From NCBI GenBank assembly GCA_021784755.1, contig JAJYHM010000070.1, positions 1 through 34,624 on the forward strand: a DNA stretch of 34,624 nt, in the 5' to 3' direction. The notes below the pieces were generated by a model that did not search any database, had not been told where the DNA came from, and saw only the letters and a list, made by a program, of their open reading frames with translations. Shown one piece after another: positions 24,449 through 32,115 of the stretch; positions within the stretch are counted from its first letter, which is position 1, and every line of letters starts with the position of its first letter. A program made the translations under genes and the position numbers. This DNA is from Pseudomonadota bacterium (lineage in GTDB: Bacteria > Pseudomonadota > Gammaproteobacteria > Acidiferrobacterales > Acidiferrobacteraceae).

Positions 24449-26392
24449 ATGAAGAGTCAGGGCGTTTCGGCCAAGAATCGGGAGAGTCGCGAGTCTTCGG
24501 CGCAAGACACGCAGGTCGCTTTTCTCGATGTGGCCTTGGCGCAGGCGCGTGATCGCATACTCGCCGAGCAGGCTCCGGAAGGCTATTGGTGCTGGCCGCT
24601 CGAGGCCGACTGCACGATCCCGTCCGAATATATCCTCATGATGCACTTCATGGACGAGATCGACGTCGATCTCGAGGTGAAGCTCGCGCGCTACATCCGC
24701 CGTCGGCAGATGGAAGAGGGTGGGTGGCCCTTGTACTACGATGGGCATTTCGACATGAGTGCCTCGGTCAAGGCGTATTATGCGTTGAAGCTCGCAGGTG
24801 ATGACGTCAATGCCCCACATATGGCGCGCGCCCGCGCACTCATCCTGGAGCACGGCGGCGCCGCGCGCTGCAATGTCTTTACGCGCATAGCGCTCGCCCA
24901 GTTCGGCCAGGTCCCGTGGCGCGCCATACCATTTATGCCCGTGGAGCTGCTATTGGTCCCCCAATGGTTTCCTATCACCCTCGCCAAGGTCTCGTATTGG
25001 TCGCGGACGGTGATGGTGCCGCTGCTTGGCCTCTGCAGCCTGAAGGTTCGTGCACGCAATCCGCGCGGCATAGGCATAGCCGAACTGTTCGTGCGGCCGC
25101 CCGACGAAGAGCGCGACTATTTCCCGATCCGCTCGTTCATGAACTTCGTCTTGTGTAAGATCGAGCGCATCGGCCTGCGCCTCGAGAGGGTCATTCCCCG
25201 GCGCCTGCGGGCACGGGCCTTGGCGCGGGCCGAGGCCTGGATCGTTGAACGGCGAAACGGGACCGGGGGCTTGGGCGCAATCTTTCCGGCGATGGTGAAC
25301 GCTTACGAGTTTCTGGCCGCGCGCGGCTATGCGCCCGATCATCCCTACAGACGCGATGCTCTGATCGCGATCCAAAAACTCCTGCTCGTGGTGGGCGACG
25401 AGGCCTATTGTCAGCCTTGCGTGTCGCCCATATGGGATACGGGACTTGTGTGCCTCGCCTTACTTGCGGTCGACCGCGAGGGGACGAAGGATGCTGTGAG
25501 GCGCGCGCTCTCCTGGATGCGAGACGGCCAGCTTCTCGATGCGCCGGGCGATTGGCGTGCCAGCCGCCCGAACCTTGCCGGCGGCGGCTGGCCCTTCCAG
25601 TTCGAGAACAGCCATTATCCGGATCTGGATGATACGAGTGTCGTGGCCTGGGCGATGGAGGAGTCGCGCGACCCGGCGTTTGTCGCATCGATTCAGCGCG
25701 CCGCCCATTGGGTGGCAGGCATGCAGTCGCGCAACGGCGGCTTCGGATCGTTTGATGTCGACAATACCCACTATTACCTGAACGAGATCCCGTTTGCCGA
25801 CCATGGGGCCCTGCTCGATCCGCCGACGAGCGACGTGACCGCGCGCTGCGTCACTTTGCTTGCGCGCGCCGCGAGCGATGACCGCTATCGCCCGGCGATA
25901 GAGCGCGCGATCGCCTATCTGCGCTCCGAGCAGGAGCCGCATGGGGCGTGGTTTGGGCGCTGGGGAACGAACTATATCTATGGGACCTGGTCGGTGCTTG
26001 TGGGCTTGCGCGCCGCTGGGATCGACCGCGATGATCCTGCCATCCGGGCTGCGGTGGGCTGGCTCATTGCCGTGCAACGGGCGGATGGGGGCTGGGGTGA
26101 GAGTAACGATAGCTATCACGAGCCAGCGAGCGCTGGCATGAGCGCGCGCAGCACCGCTTTCCAGACTGCGTGGGCCGTGCTCGCTTTGCTTGCCGCCGGC
26201 GAAGCGGACAGCGAGTCGGTGCGGCGGGGCGTGCATTATCTGCTCGCGCATCGCGAGCCGGGCGGGCTCTGGGAGGATGTCGAGTTCACGGCGCCCGGCT
26301 TCCCGCGTGTCTTCTACCTCAAATACCATGGCTACGCGCGTTACTTCCCGCTCTGGGCCTTGGCGTGTTATCGCGAGCAGGCGGGCCGCTAG
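24449..26392 (+). CDS. shc: Squalene-hopene cyclase
   Basis: This 647-residue prenyltransferase-type double alpha-barrel enzyme has QW repeats (for example GGWGESNDS, NGGFGSFDVDN, GLWEDVEF). The catalytic acid motif is at 392-397 and reads DLDDTS rather than the canonical DxDDTA; the protonating middle Asp394 is present. The FTAPGFPRVFYLKYHGYARY end is classical. It cyclises squalene to hopene/hopanol at the membrane. GAGGGA supports the ATG at 24449; the frame is open to 24350 inside the squalene synthase gene. Confidence 0.96.
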   Translation: MKSQGVSAKNRESRESSAQDTQVAFLDVALAQARDRILAEQAPEGYWCWPLEADCTIPSEYILMMHFMDEIDVDLEVKLARYIRRRQMEEGGWPLYYDGHFDMSASVKAYYALKLAGDDVNAPHMARARALILEHGGAARCNVFTRIALAQFGQVPWRAIPFMPVELLLVPQWFPITLAKVSYWSRTVMVPLLGLCSLKVRARNPRGIGIAELFVRPPDEERDYFPIRSFMNFVLCKIERIGLRLERVIPRRLRARALARAEAWIVERRNGTGGLGAIFPAMVNAYEFLAARGYAPDHPYRRDALIAIQKLLLVVGDEAYCQPCVSPIWDTGLVCLALLAVDREGTKDAVRRALSWMRDGQLLDAPGDWRASRPNLAGGGWPFQFENSHYPDLDDTSVVAWAMEESRDPAFVASIQRAAHWVAGMQSRNGGFGSFDVDNTHYYLNEIPFADHGALLDPPTSDVTARCVTLLARAASDDRYRPAIERAIAYLRSEQEPHGAWFGRWGTNYIYGTWSVLVGLRAAGIDRDDPAIRAAVGWLIAVQRADGGWGESNDSYHEPASAGMSARSTAFQTAWAVLALLAAGEADSESVRRGVHYLLAHREPGGLWEDVEFTAPGFPRVFYLKYHGYARYFPLWALACYREQAGR

Positions 26393-26409
26393 GCCCCCCC
26401 TACGGTTTC

Positions 26410-27090
26410 GTGGTGGCGCTTGCGGCTGAGGCGCGCGCCTTCGGGCGCCCACCGCGCGGGCGCGCCGTCGCCTTGCCTGGCGGCCATTGGCTGGGGGTGT
26501 GCGGTATGGGTGCGGCGCGGGCCCGAGACATGGGCCTCGATCTGGCAGCGCGCGGCGTGCGGACCTTGCTGAGCTTCGGGACCTGCGGCGGATTGGCGCC
26601 GGGCCTGCCGGCCGGCTCCCTGCTCTGTCCGCGCACGGTGTGCGATGAGCAGGGGGCATGCTACCCCGCGGATATCCCGCCGGATTTTGCCGAGGGCCTC
26701 GCCAGGGCCCGGGTCGTCGATGTCCTGCTATCGGTTACGGCACCCGTCTATGATGTTGCGCGTAAGGAGGATCTCTTCCGGCGCTACGGGGCTGCGGGCG
26801 TCGATATGGAGAGCGCGGCGCTTGCGCGCGTGGCATCCGAGCGGGGCCTGCGATTCGTGGCCCTACGCGCGGTCGTCGATCCCTATGACGAGCCGTTGCC
26901 AATGCGGCTGCTCGCCGCGGTCGACGAGTGGGGACGCCCACGGGCTGTGGCTATCATGAGGGCGCTTGCCGCCGATCCGGCGGCGTGGGTCCAGGCGGCG
27001 CGCCTGGGCCGCCATATGGCCCAGGCGCGGCGGACCTTGGCCGCGGCGGCCGCCATCGCGATGCATGCGACGTCGCGACGGGACGTTTGA
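26410..27090 (+). CDS. hpnG: Adenosylhopane nucleosidase HpnG
   Basis: This phosphorylase/nucleosidase-superfamily protein of about 226 residues has VVALAAEARAFG at the start, SFGTCGGLAPGLPAGSLL, GVDMESAALARVASERGL (the catalytic and ribose-binding Met-Glu) and LRAVVDPYDE. HpnG removes adenine from adenosylhopane to yield ribosylhopane after HpnH. The start is uncertain: GTG 26410 matches the family start, while GTG 26365 would overlap shc; neither has a clear ribosome site. It follows shc closely and precedes the second hpnL-type gene by 52 bp. Confidence 0.88.
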   Translation: MVALAAEARAFGRPPRGRAVALPGGHWLGVCGMGAARARDMGLDLAARGVRTLLSFGTCGGLAPGLPAGSLLCPRTVCDEQGACYPADIPPDFAEGLARARVVDVLLSVTAPVYDVARKEDLFRRYGAAGVDMESAALARVASERGLRFVALRAVVDPYDEPLPMRLLAAVDEWGRPRAVAIMRALAADPAAWVQAARLGRHMAQARRTLAAAAAIAMHATSRRDV

Positions 27091-27142
27091 GCGGAAGGGG
27101 TTTGAGCCGCTAAGCGGTGCTCATGGCCACAGAGGACTTTTG

Positions 27143-28156
27143 ATGGAGGGGGTGCGAGGCATGCGCGCGTGGGCGCGGTTTCTGCCGATGGGGGCGGGCC
27201 TGCTGGGTCTTGCGGCCGCCGCCTTCTTGTTTGCGCGCCACGACCCGGCGCGCATCCTGCGTCTTGTGGCCTTCGCGGGTTTTGGGATGCTGTGGCTTGT
27301 GCCGGTGCGGCTTGCGGCCATAACGGCAAGCGCCGAGGGTTGGCGCGCGCTCTTCCTTAAGCCCACCACGGTCTCCCTTGCGCTCCTCACCTGGCTCGCC
27401 TTCGTGCGTAACGCTATCAATACCCTGTTGCCGGTCGCGCACGTGGGCGGCGAAGTCGCCGCGGTGCGGTCTTTGATGGGCCGGGGCGTGCCCGCGTCCA
27501 TCGCGATCGCGGGCATCGTAGTCGAGATCACCGTGAGCCTCTTTGCGCAGATGGGCTTCACCCTGCTTGGAATCGGTCTCCTTCTGTCCTACGTGGGGAC
27601 CGCGCCGCTCATTCAACGCCTCTGGTGGGGGCTTGCGTTGGCTGTGCCGGTCGGTCTCGTCTTCGTACTCCTGCAGTGCCGATCGCGACCCTTTACCCGA
27701 TTGCATCGCGCACTATCCCGCTTGAGTAGCGCAAGCGGCATGACTGCGAGCCACGCGCAGGCCGTGGACGATAGGCTCGTAGCCCTGTATGGGCGCTTCG
27801 GGGCGCTTATGCGTTGTACCTTCTGGCAGGTCGTAAGCCTCTTGGGCGGCGCCTGCGAATTCTGGGTCATATTGTGGCTCCTGCATGAATCGGCCAGCCC
27901 CAGGCTCGCCCTCTTGCTCGAATCCCTGACGCAGGCCCTACAAAGCGCGGCCTTCATGGTCCCGGGCGCGCTGGGGGTGCAGGAGGGCGGCTTGATCCTG
28001 ATTGGGGCGGCGGCCGGTTTTTCGGCGGATACGGCGCTCGCAATCTCGGCTGTGCGGCGCGTGCGTCAGATCGGCCTCTCGCTGCCGGTGCTGTGGGTAT
28101 GGCTGCATGGCGAGCGCAAACGGCGGTTGGCCCCGGTCGATCCCTCGTTTCGTTAG
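27143..28156 (+). CDS. HpnL-type membrane protein, second copy
   Basis: This 337-residue protein clearly resembles the first HpnL-type product: NAINTLLPVAHVGGEVAAVR aligns with NTFLPVARVGGELVAIR, and FMVPGALGVQEGGL with FVVPGALGVQEGGF. It has about eight helices and a basic tail. The ATG at 27143 has AGAGGA 6 bases upstream; the frame is open back to 26966 inside hpnG. Two copies in one locus suggest gene duplication and division of labour, for instance in lipid flipping or with different partner enzymes. It ends 23 bp before the sulfotransferase. Confidence 0.85.
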   Translation: MEGVRGMRAWARFLPMGAGLLGLAAAAFLFARHDPARILRLVAFAGFGMLWLVPVRLAAITASAEGWRALFLKPTTVSLALLTWLAFVRNAINTLLPVAHVGGEVAAVRSLMGRGVPASIAIAGIVVEITVSLFAQMGFTLLGIGLLLSYVGTAPLIQRLWWGLALAVPVGLVFVLLQCRSRPFTRLHRALSRLSSASGMTASHAQAVDDRLVALYGRFGALMRCTFWQVVSLLGGACEFWVILWLLHESASPRLALLLESLTQALQSAAFMVPGALGVQEGGLILIGAAAGFSADTALAISAVRRVRQIGLSLPVLWVWLHGERKRRLAPVDPSFR

Positions 28157-28179
28157 CGGGCCGGATGGGCAGGCGGACC

Positions 28180-29265
28180 ATGTCGCTGGTAGTATCACGC
28201 GGGTGGGTGGGTAAGGCGATTGCAGGCGCGGGATCAGGGGGAGATGTGACGACATCGACGAAGTGGCCCAACCTTTTTATCGTCGGGGCGGTCAAGAGCG
28301 GCACGACCTCGCTCTATGCCTATCTGAGGCAGCATCCGGATATTTTTTTTCCGGAGATGAAGGAGCCCCATTTCTTTACAAAGCCCGCACCATCGGAGGC
28401 ACAAAAACATCTCATCACCTTTGTCGGTGACGAGGTAAGCTATCTGCGCCTCTATGATCGTGCCGGGGACAAACGTTTTCGCGGTGACGCGAGCCCCTCC
28501 TACTTATGGTCCGCGCGGGCCGCCGCCGACATCGCTGCAGTCTCCCCGCAGGCGCGCATCATCGTCATCCTGCGCGACCCGATCGAGCGCGCCTATGCGC
28601 AATATCTGATGGACTATTCGGAAGGCGCCATCGATCGACCGTTTCTCGAGGCCCTGGATATCGATTGGCACCGACCCGATAAGGGGTGGGGGGTCTCCCA
28701 ACTCTATGTGGAGCTCGGGCTCTATACCGAGCAGATAAGGCGTTATCGCGCCTTTTTCGGGCACGAGCGGGTGTTGATCCTCTTGCTTGAGGATTTAAAG
28801 AAGGACGCGCAGGCGGTGCTTGCGCGTATTGCGCACTTTCTCGAAGTCCCCGCGGGACCCATGGCGTCTGTCGATACCGGAGAGGCCCATAACCACTACA
28901 AAGAACCCAAGGGGCCCTGGGCGAGACGTCTCGCCGGACATCCCGTGAGCCGCTTCTTGGGGGAGCGGGTCGTGCCGCGGCGCCTCGGCGAATATATATG
29001 GGGTCACTGGATGCAGAAGGAGGCGCCTAAGCCGCCGATCGATCCCCGCGCCGCTGCCTTCCTCCAGGACATCTATACTCCCGAGATCCTGGCGCTCGAG
29101 GCCGAACTCGGCCGGCCCCTAGCCGAGCTTCGGCGCAGCTGGATGGACGCCAAGCGTCTTGCGGCAGCCCGTGTGCCTCTGGTGCCCCCCGTGCCCTGCG
29201 AGGGGCATACGGGCCGCGGCGCGGGCCCGGTCCCCGGGTCGGATCGGTTGGACGCACCCTCCTAG
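28180..29265 (+). CDS. PAPS-dependent sulfotransferase
   Basis: This product of about 361 residues has the 5'-phosphosulfate-binding loop FIVGAVKSGTTSLYAYLRQ. KEPHFF follows, resembling the catalytic-Glu segment of heparan N-deacetylase/sulfotransferases, and the 3'-phosphate-binding motif is RIIVILRDPIERAYAQY. Sulfotransferases move sulfate from PAPS to a hydroxyl or amino group. The start is uncertain: ATG 28180 is annotated; GTG 28246, just before the domain, is an alternative with an overly close GGGGGAG. The gene closes the hopanoid run on the same strand, so the acceptor may be a hopanoid hydroxyl or amino group. This is inference from context only. The basic C-terminal tail is not conserved in this family. 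Confidence 0.85.
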   Translation: MSLVVSRGWVGKAIAGAGSGGDVTTSTKWPNLFIVGAVKSGTTSLYAYLRQHPDIFFPEMKEPHFFTKPAPSEAQKHLITFVGDEVSYLRLYDRAGDKRFRGDASPSYLWSARAAADIAAVSPQARIIVILRDPIERAYAQYLMDYSEGAIDRPFLEALDIDWHRPDKGWGVSQLYVELGLYTEQIRRYRAFFGHERVLILLLEDLKKDAQAVLARIAHFLEVPAGPMASVDTGEAHNHYKEPKGPWARRLAGHPVSRFLGERVVPRRLGEYIWGHWMQKEAPKPPIDPRAAAFLQDIYTPEILALEAELGRPLAELRRSWMDAKRLAAARVPLVPPVPCEGHTGRGAGPVPGSDRLDAPS

Positions 29266-29282
29266 ATCGTTGCTTGTGGGGT

Positions 29283-30188
29283 TTAAGGCTCGCCTTCGAA
29301 GAGCAGCCAATGGCCGCTTGGGTCTTGGCTCAAGAGGGTGTGGTCGATGCGCCGGGACGTGCCGCGGTAGCCGCGATAGAGCGCGCGCTCCAGGGCGTGC
29401 AGGTCGGCGACTGCGAAGACCGTACGCGTGGCGGCGATGTCTCGGGGGGTCCAGGAGGCGGCCCGGCCGCGCGGCGCTTCATAGCCCAGAAGCTCGAGCC
29501 GCGGTCCCGGGGGCTCGGTCCTCAGGCTCACGACCCGGACCCTGACGCCCGTGAGACCATCCAGGCGGTCTTGCTCGATGCCTCTATTGATGTGGTCCGC
29601 CTCTACGTCGAGGGCCAAGACATCGTGATAGAAGGCGATGGCGCGGCCCGTGTCGGCGACACTCAAGGCGGTGTGGTCCAGGGCCACGGTGTCATGGGAT
29701 TTTGAGGCCTGCGCGCTGTTGTCTCTGCCGTCACCTGTAGGTAGCAACAGTTCCAGGGGGTGACCGTCGGGGTCGCGGCACTTGTAGGCGGTCACGCCTC
29801 CGCTCGTCGCCGGCAGGCGCTGGGGCGGACCCTGGGTGATGGGCTCGCCGCCTAGGCACCTCACGGTGCGGGCGAGGCCCTCGATGTCCTGGGCGCGTAT
29901 CGCGAAGTGTTGAAACCAGAGATCATTGGCGCGGCTGTGCGCGGGGTAGGGGGCGGAGCCCTCGAAAAAGCGCGTGAGCTCAAGCCGCGCGCCCCCAAGG
30001 GATAGGGTCTGTGATTCGCATCGACCGCCCAGAAGGGTCGCCTGCTCGCGCGAGCCCTCTTGGCCCACATCTAGGACTTGGAAGCCCAGGGCCTCTGTAT
30101 AGAAGGCCACGCTTCGCGCCATATCAGCGACATTCAAGGCGATGCGCGCCACGCGTCCGCGCGGCCCCTTTGGTCGATCGCCCATCAT
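29283..30188 (-). CDS. Two-domain VOC (glyoxalase/dioxygenase-fold) protein
   Basis: Its 301 residues form two tandem VOC modules: about 10-150 (VARIALNVADMARSVAFY, then YKCRDPDGHPLELL) and about 170-300 (LDHTALSVADTGRAIAFYHD, then LLSQDPSGHWLLFEG). VOC proteins are metal-dependent lyases, dioxygenases or epimerases; which reaction this one performs is not clear. The ATG overlaps the stop of the SMP-30 gene as ATGA, indicating translational coupling. It is the last gene of a five-gene minus-strand operon and converges with the sulfotransferase, 17 bases apart. Confidence 0.82.
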   Translation of the reverse strand: MMGDRPKGPRGRVARIALNVADMARSVAFYTEALGFQVLDVGQEGSREQATLLGGRCESQTLSLGGARLELTRFFEGSAPYPAHSRANDLWFQHFAIRAQDIEGLARTVRCLGGEPITQGPPQRLPATSGGVTAYKCRDPDGHPLELLLPTGDGRDNSAQASKSHDTVALDHTALSVADTGRAIAFYHDVLALDVEADHINRGIEQDRLDGLTGVRVRVVSLRTEPPGPRLELLGYEAPRGRAASWTPRDIAATRTVFAVADLHALERALYRGYRGTSRRIDHTLLSQDPSGHWLLFEGEP

Positions 30189-31090
30189 AGCCTGAGCGCT
30201 CCGCGGCGATTCACGTAGAGGCTTAGGAGGGTGTGCCCTGCGCATAGGAAAAGCCGGCTACGGTGGTGGCCGCCGAAGGCCAGGTTCGCGATCGGAAGAC
30301 CGGTATATATCTTGCCAAGTAGCCGGCCATCGGGAGTGAGGCAGTGGACGCCGTCGCCGGCGCTCGCCCAGAGGTTACCTTCCTCGTCGCAACGAATCCC
30401 GTCGGCGCCGCGCGGCGTTACGGTGTGGAAGATTTGCTCGTCGGAAAGCCTCGTCCCGTCGTCGCTCAATGCGGCCCGCCGAATATGGCGCGTGGGATTA
30501 GCCGCGAATTGCTGACCGGTCTCCACGATGTAGAGCAGACGTTCGTCGGGCGAGAAGCATAAACCGTTTGGGCCCTCGAAGTCGCAGGCGACGATATCGA
30601 GCTGCCCGCGGCGCGGGTCGAGCCGGTAGACCGCAGGTTCCAGCTCAGCAGTCTGCTTGCCACCTTCATAATCGGTGCTGATGCCATAGAGGGGATCCGA
30701 AAACCAGATCGAGCCGTCGCTTTTGACTACCACATCGTTGGGCGCATTGAGTCGCCGCCCCCGATAATGCGAGGCCAGCACGGTGACGCGCCCATCCCAC
30801 TCGGTGCGGCGCACGCAGCGGTCGTGATGCGAACAGCTTATGAGGCGACCCTCGCGATCCCGCGCATGACCGTTTTCAAACCCGCAAGGCGATCGAAAGA
30901 CGCCGATGCCATCATGGGCTGACCATCGCATGACGCGATCGTTCGGGATGTCGCTGAAGAGCAGGCAGTCGTGGTCGCCGAACCATACGGGGCCTTCAAG
31001 CCACCGAAAGCCGGTCCCCAAGGTTTCGAGCGTGGCGTTGGGCAGAACGAAGGACCGAAACTCCGGGTCGACGAAGTCATAGAGCTCCAT
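30185..31090 (-). CDS. SMP-30/gluconolactonase-like beta-propeller hydrolase
   Basis: This 301-residue six-bladed SMP-30 family protein carries the metal-binding residues expected in LEGPVWF, LNAPNDVVVKSDGSIWFSDP, FEGPNGLCFSPDE and GADGIRCDEEGNLW. The family hydrolyses sugar lactones such as gluconolactone. No signal peptide, so cytoplasmic. It begins 2 bases after the cupin stop codon and its own stop overlaps the VOC start, showing tight operon structure. The partner GMC oxidoreductase upstream could produce the lactone substrate. Confidence 0.88.
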   Translation of the reverse strand: MELYDFVDPEFRSFVLPNATLETLGTGFRWLEGPVWFGDHDCLLFSDIPNDRVMRWSAHDGIGVFRSPCGFENGHARDREGRLISCSHHDRCVRRTEWDGRVTVLASHYRGRRLNAPNDVVVKSDGSIWFSDPLYGISTDYEGGKQTAELEPAVYRLDPRRGQLDIVACDFEGPNGLCFSPDERLLYIVETGQQFAANPTRHIRRAALSDDGTRLSDEQIFHTVTPRGADGIRCDEEGNLWASAGDGVHCLTPDGRLLGKIYTGLPIANLAFGGHHRSRLFLCAGHTLLSLYVNRRGALRL

Positions 31091-31092
31091 GG

Positions 31093-31581
31093 CTAGCGCT
31101 TATGACAGGGGTGGTGCGGCGCGCCGTGCGATAGGCGCACCGTCATGAGGACTGCGGGCTCGGAGCCTATGGTGCCGGACCTGTGGCCCTTGCGCCCGTG
31201 GGCGTCCGCCACGCAGTGCTGGTCTTCGCCGAGCGAGAGCTCACCGGGCCCCATCTCCACGCGCGTGCCGTCCATGGACTCGACCCACCAGCGTCCGGCG
31301 AGCGGGACGATCCACTGTGGTGCCGGGTTTTCATGCCACTCCCCCACCCAGCCGACCGGTTGCACGGTAAAGACGACCGAAGCGCGTTCTTCGGGCTGCA
31401 CATCGTTCCATTGCGCCGCCGCCCCCCCGATCCCCTTCAAAAAGAAGTGCTCCAGCGCACAGCGGCTTTGCCGGCTCACGCCCTGGTCGTCGGTCCATAT
31501 ATGCCAGTAGCCGATCCGTGGCGGCGTTTCGGCGTCCGCGCTCTGTGTCTCGGATCTTGGGTCTGCGGCCGATGTCTCCAT
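31093..31581 (-). CDS. Cupin-like small protein
   Basis: The protein has 162 residues with a single beta-barrel cupin-type region (about 65-150; WHENPAPQWIVPLAGRWWVE, then MGPGELSLGEDQHCVAD). The His/Gln pattern suggests a metal site, although the classical HxH motif is not seen. The end is His-rich (SHGAPHHPCHKR). Possible roles are isomerase, dioxygenase or sensor in the same catabolic operon; not determined. GGAGG precedes the ATG. Confidence 0.6.
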   Translation of the reverse strand: METSAADPRSETQSADAETPPRIGYWHIWTDDQGVSRQSRCALEHFFLKGIGGAAAQWNDVQPEERASVVFTVQPVGWVGEWHENPAPQWIVPLAGRWWVESMDGTRVEMGPGELSLGEDQHCVADAHGRKGHRSGTIGSEPAVLMTVRLSHGAPHHPCHKR

Positions 31582-31593
31582 GGAGTCCTCCGT

Positions 31594-32064
31594 TCAAGGG
31601 GTGTGGTGCATGATCCATCCGGTCGTGATCGTAGTTTGCGATAGAGAGGCTGCGGCGTGCGGGGTCTCACTGCGGGGCGCGGCAACCGTGCTCGTCACGA
31701 CCACCAGCAGAAGGCCGCCTGCGAGGCCTAGGTTCTTCAGAAAGTCCCAGAAGTGCGCCGCGCCCTCCGGGTTGGCGCCGGACCAAAACCCGGGAAAATG
31801 CCAGAAGGGATGAAACAACAGGGCCGTGATGAGACAGAACGTGGCCAATACGAGCGCGGCTATCGCCGCGTGCCAGTCCCCAACGATGCAGACCGGGGTC
31901 GACAGCTCGACTGCGATGGCCGCGATCAGCATGAAGCGCGCCCCGCCGATCGGGGCGGAGGTGGCCTGCTTCATGGCCGCACCCCAGTGGACGATTTTGT
32001 CGATGCCGCTTAAGGGGAACAGGACCACCAAGCACACGCGGGCGAGGAGAGCGATACTCGTCAT
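31594..32064 (-). CDS. DoxX-family membrane protein
   Basis: This 156-residue four-helix membrane protein has the DoxX/SURF4-like pattern LARVCLVVLFPLSGIDKIVHW near the start, AAIAVELSTPVCIVGDWHA and FHPFWHFPG in the middle, and a last helix around 114-128. DoxX-type proteins often accompany oxidoreductases, possibly in quinone-linked electron transfer or membrane redox stress. Here it sits between a GMC oxidoreductase and a cupin in one operon, with a 12-base gap to the cupin. Confidence 0.8.
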   Translation of the reverse strand: MTSIALLARVCLVVLFPLSGIDKIVHWGAAMKQATSAPIGGARFMLIAAIAVELSTPVCIVGDWHAAIAALVLATFCLITALLFHPFWHFPGFWSGANPEGAAHFWDFLKNLGLAGGLLLVVVTSTVAAPRSETPHAAASLSQTTITTGWIMHHTP

Positions 32065-32115
32065 GGTCGAAGACTCCGGGCGTCTCTCATGGGGCGCGTG
32101 CGTGATCCCATGCGA

